A DNA stretch of 64,000 bases from a bacterium D16-76 (GCA_009917445.1 QZEE01000006.1:1-64000); one strand, 5' to 3'; positions 15,972 through 25,250 are shown, counted from the stretch's first letter. Translations and numbers: made by a program. The notes: generated by a model not told the origin, from the sequence alone.

Positions 15972-17784
15972 GCGCCCCAAAAAGCACGGGGCTTTTGCAG
16001 CCATGACAATGCTCATGGCTCTTTTGCTGGTGCCGGTGCTGCTGCACACGTTTACGCTGGGGTTTTTCTGCGACGAGACAGCCTATGGCCCTATGCCCCC
16101 GAAAGGGGTAGAAAATTATATAGATTTAGGGCAGGGGGATTATACGGTCACGTTTTCCCCTTTACAGGAGCACCTGGCAGGGTTTGAGCTGGCTTTGGCC
16201 AACCAGCCGGCAGGGAACACGGGCAGCTTGCTGCTTTATGTCTACGGCGAGGATGGTACGCCCTTAGATTGCATTACCGTGGACTTGGGCCGGATAGAAT
16301 CGAACCGGTGGCACAAGGTAAAGCTGCACAAGGAGCTGCCCATGGGGCCGGTATACACCCTGGTGCTTTCCGCCAAATACTGCGGAACCTACCCCTGGCT
16401 GCAGGAGGCCCCTGCGGGGTGCCTGGCGCCGGAGACCCTTACTGGGGGGGTGCTGCTGGGGTATGGCTATGCTTCGGCGGCTTATTCTTGGCTTGTAAAG
16501 GCGGGGGTGTTTTTCCTGCTTTTGCTAGTGTGGGGGTTTGTGGCCAGCCAGTTGTTTTGGGGGCAGCGGAAGAAGCGCCTGGTACGGCAGGTATGCGGGT
16601 GTGTGCTGCTGGGGCTGGTGCTGGCCTCTAACTACACCCTGTGCTATATGGATGGGGAAGACGCCGTAGGCCCGGGCTTTGACCCGCCCAGCCAGAAGCT
16701 GGTGGTAGACGCCATGAACGCATATGCCGGCGGCGCCGCCCAGGGGCCCTACGGGCTGGGGGATTATATAGACGGGGCCTTTAGGCCCTATGTAAGCCAG
16801 ATCGGGCTGCAGGGGCATGTGTTCCAGGTGCTGGGGCAGCTGGGGGGGCCGCGGGCCTTGGGGCTGCTGTGCGCGCTGGCGGCGGCCGCAGTGTTTATGG
16901 GGCTGGTGCTGGTTATCTACCAGAAATACAATGCTCTCATGGCGGGGTGCTTTTATGTGGCTTTCTGGCTTTCGCCCTGGGTGGTGAATTTTGCCGCCCA
17001 CCTGTATTGGCTGGAATTTACCTGGTTCCTGCCTATGCTGGTGGGGCTTGTGTGCCTGTGGAAAATCGACAGCCAAAGGGCCCGGGCCTTGTGCTATGGG
17101 GGGGCCTTTGCGTCCATCTTCATCAAGTGCCTGTGCGGGTATGAGTATATCTCGGCGGTGATGGTGGGGCTGGTGCTCTTCCCCCTGGCCGAGCTGCTGG
17201 GGGCCTGGGCCGAAAAGGACAGGCAGCGGGTAAGGCGGCTGTTTTTCGCGGTGCTTTTTTTGGGGTGCTGCGCGTTGGGCGGGGTTTTTGCGGCTCTGCT
17301 GATCCATGCCGGTGTGCGGGGCGAGGGGGATTTTATGGCCGGGGCCAGGCTGATTATCCAGCAGGACGTGCTGCGCCGCACCAATGGGGGCGACATGAGC
17401 CAGTTTGACCCGGTGTACTGGCCCTCCCTGAACGCCTCGGCTTTCGAGACGGTGGGAAAATACCTGCGGTTTGACACCCAGATCATCACCGGCCTGCCGG
17501 GGGACCTTTTCCCGCTGTTGTGTGTGCTGCCCCTGATGGCCTTTGCCTGGGACTGGCACAAGGGGCGGCTGTCTGTGCGGGACGCCGCGCTGTATGGGGT
17601 TTCCGCTTTGGGGGCGGTTTCCTGGTTTGTGCTGGCAAAGTCCCACTCGTTTATACACACCCACTTGAATTTTGTCTTGTGGTATTTTGGCTTTGTGCAG
17701 GTGTGCTTTTATGTGATTGTTTATAAGCTTGCGGCCTGGGTGCGCCCGGGCCCCCAGAAGCGGAGAAAGGGGAAAGGGACATGA
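15949..17784 (+). CDS. Large polytopic membrane protein with extracytoplasmic beta domain (glycan operon)
   Basis: The 611-residue product has a basic N-terminus, one hydrophobic helix at about 18-38, then about 130 residues of predicted extracytoplasmic beta-sandwich-like sequence, then around ten further hydrophobic segments. The second part resembles GT-C type polyprenyl-phosphate-sugar-dependent glycosyltransferases in overall form: long loops with Asp/Glu residues after early helices (YMDGEDAVGPGFDPPS). No specific family was recognised. Together with the GtrB-like enzyme in this operon it could be the transferase that moves the lipid-linked sugar onto an external acceptor (inference). 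Confidence 0.7.
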   Translation: MSQEKKVRRPKKHGAFAAMTMLMALLLVPVLLHTFTLGFFCDETAYGPMPPKGVENYIDLGQGDYTVTFSPLQEHLAGFELALANQPAGNTGSLLLYVYGEDGTPLDCITVDLGRIESNRWHKVKLHKELPMGPVYTLVLSAKYCGTYPWLQEAPAGCLAPETLTGGVLLGYGYASAAYSWLVKAGVFFLLLLVWGFVASQLFWGQRKKRLVRQVCGCVLLGLVLASNYTLCYMDGEDAVGPGFDPPSQKLVVDAMNAYAGGAAQGPYGLGDYIDGAFRPYVSQIGLQGHVFQVLGQLGGPRALGLLCALAAAAVFMGLVLVIYQKYNALMAGCFYVAFWLSPWVVNFAAHLYWLEFTWFLPMLVGLVCLWKIDSQRARALCYGGAFASIFIKCLCGYEYISAVMVGLVLFPLAELLGAWAEKDRQRVRRLFFAVLFLGCCALGGVFAALLIHAGVRGEGDFMAGARLIIQQDVLRRTNGGDMSQFDPVYWPSLNASAFETVGKYLRFDTQIITGLPGDLFPLLCVLPLMAFAWDWHKGRLSVRDAALYGVSALGAVSWFVLAKSHSFIHTHLNFVLWYFGFVQVCFYVIVYKLAAWVRPGPQKRRKGKGT

Positions 17785-18560
17785 AGCTGGCAGTTTCCAA
17801 CATTGCGTGGGAGAGGGAGGAAAGCGGGGAAGCCTATGGCCTTATGGAGCGGTATGGGTTTACGGGGCTGGAGATCGCCCCTACGGCCCTTTTCCCCCAG
17901 GAGCCCTATGCCCATTTGGAGGAGGCCCGGGCCTGGCGGCAGGGGCTGGGCTTTCAGGTGCCGTCCATACAGTCCATTTGGTATGGGCGCACGGAAAAGC
18001 TTTTTGGCGGGGAGGGGGAAAGGCGGGCTTTGCTGGGCTACACCAAGGCCGCCATCGATTTTGCCGCGGCCATTGGCTGCGGGAACCTGGTGTTTGGCTG
18101 CCCCCGCAACCGCAGCTTGCCCCAGGGCGGGGACCCGGCCCTGGCCCTGGGCTTTTTTAAAGAGCTGGGGGACTATGCCCACGCAAAGGGCACGGCCATT
18201 GGGCTGGAAGCGAACCCGCCTATTTACAACACCAACTTTATCAACACCACGGAAGAGGCCTTGGGGCTTATAGAGGCGGTAAACTCCCCGGGGTTCCTTT
18301 TAAACCTGGATGTGGGAACTATGGTGGAAAACGGCGAATCCCCGGCGATGCTTTTGGGCAGGGTGGGGCTTATCCGCCATGTGCATATCAGCGAACCCGG
18401 CCTGCCGCCTATTGAGCCCCGGCCCCTGCATGAAAAGCTGCGGGAAGTTTTGGAGGCCGGGGGTTACGGGGGCTGGGTGTCTATTGAGATGGGCAAGGCC
18501 GGGGGCCTGGGCGCGGTGGAAAAGGCTATGGATTATGTAAAGGGGGTATTCTATGGGTAA
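17781..18560 (+). CDS. Sugar phosphate isomerase/epimerase-like TIM barrel (AP_endonuc_2 family)
   Basis: The 259-residue product begins MKLAVSNIAWEREES and carries metal-site acidic residues of xylose-isomerase-like barrels: GLEIAPTALF, IGLEANPPIYN, LNLDVGTM, HVHISEPGL and WVSIEMGK. Family members isomerise or epimerise sugars or inositols using a divalent metal bound by Glu, Asp, His and Glu; these four are present in order. It starts within the stop of the upstream gene (ATGA overlap) and overlaps the next gene by 8 bases. In this operon it probably makes or edits a sugar precursor. Confidence 0.85.
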   Translation: MKLAVSNIAWEREESGEAYGLMERYGFTGLEIAPTALFPQEPYAHLEEARAWRQGLGFQVPSIQSIWYGRTEKLFGGEGERRALLGYTKAAIDFAAAIGCGNLVFGCPRNRSLPQGGDPALALGFFKELGDYAHAKGTAIGLEANPPIYNTNFINTTEEALGLIEAVNSPGFLLNLDVGTMVENGESPAMLLGRVGLIRHVHISEPGLPPIEPRPLHEKLREVLEAGGYGGWVSIEMGKAGGLGAVEKAMDYVKGVFYG

Positions 18561-20835
18561 GCTTCTGGAGAGGCTGAAACGGGTGAGGGCCGGGACCTGG
18601 CTTTTGTGGGGGCAGGCGGCGCTGCTGCTGGCCGTGTGCCTGGTGCACGCCATAGAGGAGGGGCGCTATGCCGACTTTTACCCCATCAACGGCACGTTCC
18701 AGAATTATAACCCGGTGCGCCGCCTGCTTGCTGGGCAGGCGCCGTTTGTGGATTTCCAGGATTACCTGGGCCTGGGGCACCTGTTTGCGGGGGCCCTTGC
18801 CACCCTGCTTTTTGGGGGCAGCTACCGGTCCAGCCTGATGGCTTTTACCTTCCTCACCCTGGCTGCGGTGGTCATGTTGTGCGTGGTTTTGGGGCGGTCT
18901 ATTGTGAAAAAGTGGCCGGTGGTGCTGTGCGCCGCTAACCTTATGCTGTTTTTGATTTTGGTACAGCCCGCCTTTTTCACAAATGGCCTGGCCTGGTGCT
19001 GGGAGATGAAGGAGGCCTTGACCTACGCCGCCAGCGCGGGGAACTCGGCCCGGTTTATCCGGGGCATGGTGCTGCCCCTGTGCTGCCTGCTGTATGGGGC
19101 CGGGGGGCCCCTATTGCAAAGATTAGAGGGGAAGTGGCCGGGGGCCGGGCGGTACCGGGGGCTTATTAGCTTGGGCCTGGCCGGGGCCCTGGGGGGCTTT
19201 GCTTTTTTGTGGAGCAACGATTACGGCATTGTCACCTGGCTGTGCCTGGGGATCATGGTGTTTTTGGTTGCCTGGCGGCGCGTCGGGAAGCTTTACAAGG
19301 CTTTGCTGGGGGGGCTTTTGTATGGGGCGGCTTCGGCTATAACGGCGGTGCTGCTGGTGCTGGCGGTTTCCCGGGGGCGCTTGGATTTGTGGCTGGAGGG
19401 CACCTTTGGGGCCGGGGGGTACCAGGGCTGGTACTTTAACACCGGAGAGAAGAGCCATTACCTATTTGACGTGGATTTTACGCTGCCCATGATGATTCAG
19501 GCTTTGGTGTGCCTGGTGTACCTGATCCGGCTGCTGGTAGACAAGGCCACCCCCCAGGCGGTAAGGCGCTGGGGCATACCGGCTTTTGTGAACATGACGG
19601 GCTTTGCGGCGGTAAACGCCTATAAGCTCATCAGCTGCGGCAATTCTTTTGAGGTGGCGCTTACGGCCCTTTTCATCACCCTGCTGTTTGAGGGGCTGGG
19701 CCTGGCGGCCAGGTTAGCGGCCCAGGTGAAGAATAAGGCCCTGCCCATGCATATAGCGGTGTTTGTCATGTGCTTTGCCTGGGTGCTTTCCACAGCAAAA
19801 GAAGAGGTAATCGGCTGGGCGGCGGCCCCTTACCAGGGGGTGTATTTTTCTGAAATGGGGGGCGTTGTCACCAGCCGGGGCCAGGATTTGGAAGACGCCC
19901 GCGCCTTTTTGCAGGGGGAAAGCTTCTTTTCCACCTATGCCTCGGCCCAGGAGCTGGTGGAGGGGAAGTTCCAGCCCTCGGGCACGGATTACATTATACA
20001 CGTGCTGGGGGACGAAAAACGGGAAGGGTATGTGGACGCCTTCTTAAACGGCGGCTTTACCTATGCCGCCACCATGTGGGAGGAAACAGACCCCTGGATC
20101 ACCTGGGAGACCCGGGCGGACTGGTATTTTTACCGCTTGCTGTATGAGGGCTGGCAGCCGGTTTTTGCCAACGGCTACGAGCTTTACTGGCAGCGGGGGG
20201 AAAGCAGCGCCCTGCCCGATACCCCTTCGGTGCAGGTGGTAGATGTGGATGCCGGCACGAAAAAGCTGGTGGTACAGGCGGACCCGTCTGTAAACGGCAT
20301 AGCGGACCTTTATGTGGATTATACGACGGAAAAGGCCCCGGGGCTGCGGGGGGCTTTGGCTTTCCAGCCTATGGTGCGGGCGGCCAATACGGGCACGGTG
20401 TACCTGTATGGGCAGGCGCTGAACACCGGGCAGGTCGAATATTACGACAGCAACTACCTGCGGCCCCAAAGCCAGGAGTATATACCGGTAAACGTGGTAG
20501 ACGGCTATGGTGAGATTACCATTAGCGCCAAGCCGGAGGGGTGCTGCTCTTTTGCCTCTTTAGAGGCCCGGTGCGAGGCCCTGTACACGGCGCCCTTTGA
20601 CTATGTAAAGGCTGAAGAGGCCGCAGACGGCCGGGTGCGGGTAAAGGCCCACGACAAGAACCGCCAGTGCCTGCAAGGGGCCAAGGGGCTGGAAATACAG
20701 GGGAAGCGGTACGGGATCGTGGGGATGGAGGAAGAAGGGGAGGAAGCGGGGGCTTCTTTCTGGATCACGTTGGATGGCGGGGGAATCCCCCCGGAAGCGC
20801 TGCAAAAGGGGAATATGCTGCATATTGTGAGGTAA
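18553..20835 (+). CDS. GT-C-like polytopic membrane protein with large C-terminal soluble domain
   Basis: The 760-residue product has about ten hydrophobic segments in the first 420 residues, then about 330 residues of soluble sequence with beta-rich C-terminal part. The first long loop, YADFYPINGTFQNYNPV...FVDFQDYLGLGH, contains the Asp residues expected of a GT-C (PMT/ArnT-like) active site. The soluble domain (from about EVIGWAAAPY onward) is likely outside the membrane and could bind the acceptor. No exact family recognised. It is one of two large membrane proteins in the operon, suggesting two sequential external sugar additions. Confidence 0.7.
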   Translation: MGKLLERLKRVRAGTWLLWGQAALLLAVCLVHAIEEGRYADFYPINGTFQNYNPVRRLLAGQAPFVDFQDYLGLGHLFAGALATLLFGGSYRSSLMAFTFLTLAAVVMLCVVLGRSIVKKWPVVLCAANLMLFLILVQPAFFTNGLAWCWEMKEALTYAASAGNSARFIRGMVLPLCCLLYGAGGPLLQRLEGKWPGAGRYRGLISLGLAGALGGFAFLWSNDYGIVTWLCLGIMVFLVAWRRVGKLYKALLGGLLYGAASAITAVLLVLAVSRGRLDLWLEGTFGAGGYQGWYFNTGEKSHYLFDVDFTLPMMIQALVCLVYLIRLLVDKATPQAVRRWGIPAFVNMTGFAAVNAYKLISCGNSFEVALTALFITLLFEGLGLAARLAAQVKNKALPMHIAVFVMCFAWVLSTAKEEVIGWAAAPYQGVYFSEMGGVVTSRGQDLEDARAFLQGESFFSTYASAQELVEGKFQPSGTDYIIHVLGDEKREGYVDAFLNGGFTYAATMWEETDPWITWETRADWYFYRLLYEGWQPVFANGYELYWQRGESSALPDTPSVQVVDVDAGTKKLVVQADPSVNGIADLYVDYTTEKAPGLRGALAFQPMVRAANTGTVYLYGQALNTGQVEYYDSNYLRPQSQEYIPVNVVDGYGEITISAKPEGCCSFASLEARCEALYTAPFDYVKAEEAADGRVRVKAHDKNRQCLQGAKGLEIQGKRYGIVGMEEEGEEAGASFWITLDGGGIPPEALQKGNMLHIVR

Positions 20836-20840
20836 CAAGG

Positions 20841-21638
20841 ATGGTTTATGAAAAGCAGCCGGGGGTGCCCCGGTTTACGTGTGAGGAATATGGGGGGAAG
20901 TCCCGGGACTATGTGGTGCTGATCCCCGTTATCAACGAAGGGGAACGCATTATACGGGAGCTGAGGCGGGCCCAGGCTGCCGGGGTGCCGGGGGCGGCGG
21001 ATATTGTGCTGTGCGACGGGGGGTCTACCGACGGCAGCATGCAGGAAAGGCTTTTGCGGCCCCTGGGGGTGAACGCCCTGTTGACCAAGCAGGACCTGGG
21101 CAAGCAGGGGGCCCAGCTGCGCATGGGCATGTGGTGGGCCCTGCAGCGGGGCTATAAGGGCGTTATCACCATTGACGGCAACGACAAGGACAGCATTGAG
21201 GACGTGCCCCGGTTTATTCAGAAGCTGCAGGAGGGCTACGACTTGGTGCAGGGGTCGCGGTTTGTGAAGGGGGGGCGGGCGGTCAATACCCCGCCGGTGC
21301 GTCTGCTTTCGGTCAGGCTGATCCACGCGCCGGTCATCTCTTTGACGGCCCGCAAGCGCTTTACCGACACCACCAACGCCTATAGGGCTTACTCGGCCCG
21401 GTACCTTACCGACCCCCGGGTGCAGCCCTTGCGGGAGGTCTTTATGACCTATGAGCTGCTGGCCTACCTTTCGGTGCGGGCCACCCAGCTGGGGTATAAG
21501 GCCTGTGAGATCCCGGTGACCCGGGCGTATCCTAAGGCCGGGAAGACGCCTACGAAAATCAGCTTCTTTAAGGGCAACAGCGAGCTCATGAAGATTCTGG
21601 TGAAAAATGCTTTTGGGGCCTACAGCCCCAAGCCCTAA
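20841..21638 (+). CDS. Family 2 glycosyltransferase, last gene of the glycan operon
   Basis: The 265-residue product has a GT-A fold with strand VVLIPVINEGERI, the UDP-sugar motif VLCDGGSTDGS and the metal-binding TIDGNDKDS in the DxD position. No membrane helices at the C-terminus, unlike the earlier GT2. Family role: transfer of sugar from a nucleotide donor, possibly to a lipid carrier. The ATG at 20841 follows the stop of the upstream gene by 5 bases with GAGG about 8 bases before. A longer frame upstream overlaps the previous gene in a different frame and was not used. Confidence 0.85.
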   Translation: MVYEKQPGVPRFTCEEYGGKSRDYVVLIPVINEGERIIRELRRAQAAGVPGAADIVLCDGGSTDGSMQERLLRPLGVNALLTKQDLGKQGAQLRMGMWWALQRGYKGVITIDGNDKDSIEDVPRFIQKLQEGYDLVQGSRFVKGGRAVNTPPVRLLSVRLIHAPVISLTARKRFTDTTNAYRAYSARYLTDPRVQPLREVFMTYELLAYLSVRATQLGYKACEIPVTRAYPKAGKTPTKISFFKGNSELMKILVKNAFGAYSPKP

Positions 21639-21650
21639 AAGACAAAAAAC

Positions 21651-21685
21651 AAGCCGCCGGCCTTTGCTGCCAGCGGCTTTCCTGT
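21651..21685. terminator. Bidirectional terminator between glycan operon and DUF3892 gene
   Basis: AAGCCGC and GCGGCTT pair; T-rich sequence follows on the plus strand and GTTTTTTG on the minus strand. Confidence 0.75.
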
Positions 21686-21687
21686 TT

Positions 21688-22005
21688 TTAATCAAAGGAG
21701 CGGGGCCCTTGGGGCATGCTGGGCAGGTCGCCCAGGTTGTTGCTTTCGTCGCCGTCCGGCAGGGAGCGCAGGTATTCGCTGCCGCCCCGGCTGGCAATGG
21801 CCACCCCCCGTATGCCCCCCTGCTTGGCCAGGGCCACGCCCTCGCGCTTGGAGAGCACGGCGCCGTCGGAAAGCTCGTAGCCGGAGACCTTGCCGTCCTT
21901 GCGCACCAGCTTTACAATGGAGCGGGCATCTTTATTGGGTACGGGGTTCATAATATTGATGTTGGCGGGCATGGCCCCCACCCGGCCCTTTTTTTCCTTG
22001 CTCAT
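21688..22005 (-). CDS. DUF3892 family protein
   Basis: The 105-residue product has the compact DUF3892 domain: IVKLVRKDGKVSGYELSDG followed by LSKREGVALAKQGGIRGVAIAS and EYLRSLPDG...NNL. Such proteins are small, common in Firmicutes and of unknown function. No signal peptide or membrane segment. GGGAAAGGAAG lies upstream of the ATG. It ends next to the bidirectional terminator. Confidence 0.85.
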   Translation of the reverse strand: MSKEKKGRVGAMPANINIMNPVPNKDARSIVKLVRKDGKVSGYELSDGAVLSKREGVALAKQGGIRGVAIASRGGSEYLRSLPDGDESNNLGDLPSMPQGPRSFD

Positions 22006-22089
22006 GGCAAAACTTCCTTTCCCTGTGTGAAAATGTAGGCTAGGGTTATTTTGCCGCCATAGGCTTTCAAATATGCGGGGGGACGCCCT

Positions 22090-22542
22090 TTACAGGAAGT
22101 TTACCACCCCATAAACCAGATGGCAGGCCGTAAAAACAGCCAGGGGCACAAGGGCCGGGCTGTTTTTACGGGCCAGGCAGAAGGAAAGCAGGGAAAGGCA
22201 GGGGGGCAGGGTCAACAAAAGGATGGCCCAGGGGCCGGCCTGCCCCTGGTAATAAAGGGCCCAGCCCAGATAGTAGAGAAGCAGGAAGCCCAGGGCGGCC
22301 CACGCCCAGCGGGAGAGAGACGGCAGGCCTTCTTTGCGCCTGAGGAGGATAAGCGCTGCTATAGCCAGCATCTGGCAGGCAGAGGCCAGGGCGTCCAGGG
22401 CCGGGGTGGCGGAGGGCTTTTGGAGCACATCGGCTGGGGCGGGGAAAGCGGCCCAGAAAAGGTTGGGGGCCATAAGGGCTGAAAACAGGGCTAGGGCCCA
22501 GGGGTCAAAGCCCAGGCGGTAGTTTTTTAGGGGGCCCCTCAT
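22090..22542 (-). CDS. Hypothetical multipass membrane protein
   Basis: The 150-residue, very hydrophobic product has about five membrane segments with short charged loops (LLRRKEGLPSLSRW; LARKNSPALV). No family recognised. Its ATG overlaps the TGA of the MmcQ/YjbR gene by 4 bases, so it is translationally coupled to it. Confidence 0.7.
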   Translation of the reverse strand: MRGPLKNYRLGFDPWALALFSALMAPNLFWAAFPAPADVLQKPSATPALDALASACQMLAIAALILLRRKEGLPSLSRWAWAALGFLLLYYLGWALYYQGQAGPWAILLLTLPPCLSLLSFCLARKNSPALVPLAVFTACHLVYGVVNFL

Positions 22543-22901
22543 TCCCCCAGGACCTCCTTCTGCTTTTTCTTGGGGAGCCCGGAAAGCACCAGGCGGTAGG
22601 ATTTCTCCGCCATTTCCCGCACCAGGCTGTCGGGCACCTGGCCGTCGGCCCGCAGGGAGTTCCAGTGCTCTTTATTCATGTAGTAGCCGGGCAGGATGTC
22701 TTCGTACTGCTCCCGGAAAAAACGGCCTTCTGCGGGGTCCAGCTTCAGGGTGATAAGGGCGTCGGCCCCGTCCTCCCCTTTGCAGATGGCGGCAAACATT
22801 TTGCCCCCTACCAGAAAGCGCGTCCACTGCCATTCCTCCTTAAAATCCTGGGTGACGCCGGGCTTTTGGGCCAATTCTTCGTAGAGCCAGGGGTATTTCA
22901 T
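22539..22901 (-). CDS. MmcQ/YjbR family DNA-binding-like protein
   Basis: The 120-residue product starts MKYPWLYEELAQKPG and contains family blocks: FLVGGKMFAAI, ITLKLDPAEG, YMNKEHWNSL and SYRLVLSGLPKKK. The fold resembles a double wing and DNA binding has been suggested for YjbR, but cellular function is unclear. The ATG at 22901 has AAGGAGG 7 bases upstream; the longer frame upstream has no ribosome site. It is first of a two-gene unit with the membrane protein. Confidence 0.88.
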   Translation of the reverse strand: MKYPWLYEELAQKPGVTQDFKEEWQWTRFLVGGKMFAAICKGEDGADALITLKLDPAEGRFFREQYEDILPGYYMNKEHWNSLRADGQVPDSLVREMAEKSYRLVLSGLPKKKQKEVLGE

Positions 22902-22987
22902 AGGGGTGCCTCCTTGCAAGGTTAATGGTAATACAATCAGTATAACATAAAATAGGGGGGATGCACAAGTTATAGTGAAAATCCCGG

Positions 22988-23016
22988 TTGCTTTTTTTGG
23001 CAAAATACGATACAAT
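22988..23016 (+). promoter_or_regulatory. Promoter of the transketolase operon
   Basis: TTGCTT, 17-base spacer, TACAAT, about 55 bases before the transketolase start. Confidence 0.6.
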
Positions 23017-23073
23017 TGACCCGGAACGCTTTTAGGCACCCATCACCCAACAGCGAAAGGACGGTTTTTAAGC

Positions 23074-23916
23074 ATGAATGTCCAGGAACGCAAAGAGCTA
23101 CAGATCACGGCGGAGAAGGTGCGCCAGCACATTATTGAGGGCGTGTACCACGCCAAGTCCGGGCACCCGGGCGGTTCTCTTTCCTCCGCTGAAATTTTCA
23201 CCTATTTATATTTTAAAGAGATGAACGTGGACCCTAAAAACCCCCAGGCCCCCGGCCGGGACCGCTTTGTGCTGTCCAAGGGCCACTGTGCCCCGGGCTG
23301 GTACGGCACCCTGGCCCAGCGGGGGTACTTTGACCCCAGCGAGATGCAGAGGCTGCGGCACATTGGCGCCATGCTGCAGGGCCACCCGGACATGAAGGGC
23401 ACCCCTGGGGTGGACATGAGCACCGGGTCTTTGGGCCAGGGCATTTCGGCGGCGGTGGGCATGGCCCTGGCCGGGAAAATGGACAAGGCCCCCTACAGGG
23501 TGTACACCCTGCTGGGCGACGGGGAGATTGAGGAAGGCCAGGTGTGGGAGGCCGCTATGTTTGCGGGGCACCATAACCTGGACAACCTGTGCGTCCTTGT
23601 GGATTTTAATGGCCTGCAGATCGACGGGCCCATAGCCGAGGTGGCTGGGCCGGAGCCCATTGACAAAAAATTTGAAGCCTTTGGTTTTGAGGTCATGACC
23701 ATAGACGGCAACGATTTTGATGAGATCGAAAAGGCCATGGAAGCCGCCAGGGCCTGCAAGGGCAAGCCCTTTGCCATCATTGCCAAGACCATAAAGGGCA
23801 AGGGCGTCTCGTTTATGGAGGGCCAGGCGGGCTGGCACGGCAAGGCCCCTAATGGGGAGGAATACGAGAAGGCCATGCAGGAATTGAAGGAGCGTTTGGC
23901 AGGTATGCAGGCATGA
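23074..23916 (+). CDS. Transketolase, N-terminal (TPP-binding) subunit
   Basis: The 280-residue product is the N-terminal half of a split transketolase, which with its partner moves two-carbon units between sugar phosphates in the non-oxidative pentose pathway. Seen: GHPGGSLSSAEI, LSKGHCAPGWYGTLA, GSLGQGISAAVG and the thiamine diphosphate motif GDGEIEEGQVWEAA. The partner subunit follows at 24284, separated by a VOC gene that overlaps this stop by 4 bases. The ribosome site (AAAGGA) is rather far from the ATG. Confidence 0.96.
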   Translation: MNVQERKELQITAEKVRQHIIEGVYHAKSGHPGGSLSSAEIFTYLYFKEMNVDPKNPQAPGRDRFVLSKGHCAPGWYGTLAQRGYFDPSEMQRLRHIGAMLQGHPDMKGTPGVDMSTGSLGQGISAAVGMALAGKMDKAPYRVYTLLGDGEIEEGQVWEAAMFAGHHNLDNLCVLVDFNGLQIDGPIAEVAGPEPIDKKFEAFGFEVMTIDGNDFDEIEKAMEAARACKGKPFAIIAKTIKGKGVSFMEGQAGWHGKAPNGEEYEKAMQELKERLAGMQA

Positions 23917-24266
23917 AGCTGCGCTGTATCAACCTTGTCTCTCAGAAGCCGGAGGGGCTGGCAGGGTTCTACCAGAAGGTATTGGGCGGCACGGTACAGG
24001 AAATCGTGCCGGGCCGGTGGGAGCTGCCGGCCGGGGGCGTGGCCCTGGTGTTTACCCACACCTGTGAAGAGGTGCGCGTCCCTACGGAAAGCTGCGGGCT
24101 GGAGTTCCAGGTGGCAAACGCGGACGGGGAATATGCCCGGCTGCAGGGGGCAGGGGTCCCGGTGGAAGCCCCGCCGGCAACGTACCCCTGGCAGTGGCGG
24201 GGCTTTGGGGTAAAAGACCCGGATGGCAATAACCTGGACTTTGTACAATATGTGGGCGACAAATAG
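23913..24266 (+). CDS. VOC (glyoxalase/bleomycin-resistance fold) protein inside the transketolase operon
   Basis: The 117-residue single VOC domain starts MKLRCINLVSQKPEGL and ends with FGVKDPDGNNLDFVQY, the usual C-terminal strand. The family includes glyoxalase I, dioxygenases and drug-binding proteins, which use paired beta-alpha-beta-beta-beta units; this protein would function as a dimer. Metal ligands expected (His, Glu) are only partly obvious. It is coupled to the upstream subunit by an ATGA overlap and precedes the C-terminal subunit, so it is co-expressed with transketolase. A role in removing a reactive sugar by-product such as methylglyoxal is speculation. Confidence 0.85.
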   Translation: MKLRCINLVSQKPEGLAGFYQKVLGGTVQEIVPGRWELPAGGVALVFTHTCEEVRVPTESCGLEFQVANADGEYARLQGAGVPVEAPPATYPWQWRGFGVKDPDGNNLDFVQYVGDK

Positions 24267-24283
24267 AAAGGATGGCTGTGGAA

Positions 24284-25228
24284 ATGGCTGAGAAAATAAA
24301 GAAAGCGACAAGGGAAAGCTTTGGCGAGGCGGTAGCGGCCCTGGCAGAACAGGACCCCAACATTGTGGTGCTGGACGCCGACCTGGCGGAAGCCACCAAG
24401 ACCACCATATTTAAGAAGAAATTCCCCGAGAGGTTTGTGGACTGCGGCATTGCGGAAGCCAACATGGTGGGCATTGCGGCGGGCCTGGCTACCTGCGGCA
24501 AGGTGCCTTTTGCGGCGTCCTTTGCCATGTTCTCGGCGGGGCGGGCTTATGAGCAGGTGCGTAACTCGGTGGGCTACCCCCACTTGAACGTCAAGATTGT
24601 GGGCTCCCACGCGGGCATTTCGGTGGGGGAGGACGGGGCCACCCACCAGTGCTGCGAGGATATTGCGCTGATGCGCACCATACCCGGCATGGTGGTGCTG
24701 AACCCCTGCGACCACTATGAAATGATAGAGGCTGTAAAAGCCGCCGCCGCCCACAAGGGCCCTGTGTACCTGCGACTGGGCCGCCTGGCGGTGGAAAGCT
24801 GCACCGAAAATATCACCGGGCCCTTTGAGCTGGGCAAGGGCCGCACCCTGCGGGACGGCAAGGACATTACCATTGTGGCCACGGGCCTGCTGGTGCAGGA
24901 AGCCATAAAAGCCGCTGAAGCCCTGGAAGCGGCGGGCATTGACGCGCGGGTCCTGGACATCCATACGATCAAGCCCTTGGACAAGGAGCTGGTTGTGAAG
25001 GCGGCCAGGGAGACCGGGCGCATTGTCACGGTGGAAGAGCACAACATTATTGGCGGCTTGGGTGAGGCGGTTTGCGCCTGCCTTAGTGAAGAACTGCCCA
25101 CGCCAGTCACGCGCATTGGCGTGAACGACAGGTTTGGGCACTCGGGCCCGGCGGCAGAGCTGCTGAAGGAGTTTGGCTTGAGCGCTGAAAACATCGAAGC
25201 CACGGTAAAGCGTGTGCTGGGTAAATAA
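24284..25228 (+). CDS. Transketolase, C-terminal (pyrimidine-binding) subunit
   Basis: The 314-residue product contains IVVLDADLAEATKT, the catalytic region FVDCGIAEANMVGIAAG, SHAGISVGEDGATHQ and the C-terminal domain with DIHTIKPLDKELV and GHSGPAAELL. Together with the N-terminal subunit it forms the transketolase active site at the dimer interface. Start choice is uncertain: AAAGG directly abuts an ATG at 24272, is 6 bases from a GTG at 24278 and 12 from the ATG at 24284; I used 24284 because MAEK matches the usual start of this subunit. Confidence 0.95.
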   Translation: MAEKIKKATRESFGEAVAALAEQDPNIVVLDADLAEATKTTIFKKKFPERFVDCGIAEANMVGIAAGLATCGKVPFAASFAMFSAGRAYEQVRNSVGYPHLNVKIVGSHAGISVGEDGATHQCCEDIALMRTIPGMVVLNPCDHYEMIEAVKAAAAHKGPVYLRLGRLAVESCTENITGPFELGKGRTLRDGKDITIVATGLLVQEAIKAAEALEAAGIDARVLDIHTIKPLDKELVVKAARETGRIVTVEEHNIIGGLGEAVCACLSEELPTPVTRIGVNDRFGHSGPAAELLKEFGLSAENIEATVKRVLGK

Positions 25229-25250
25229 TCTCTAAAAATGTGGCCCTGCC

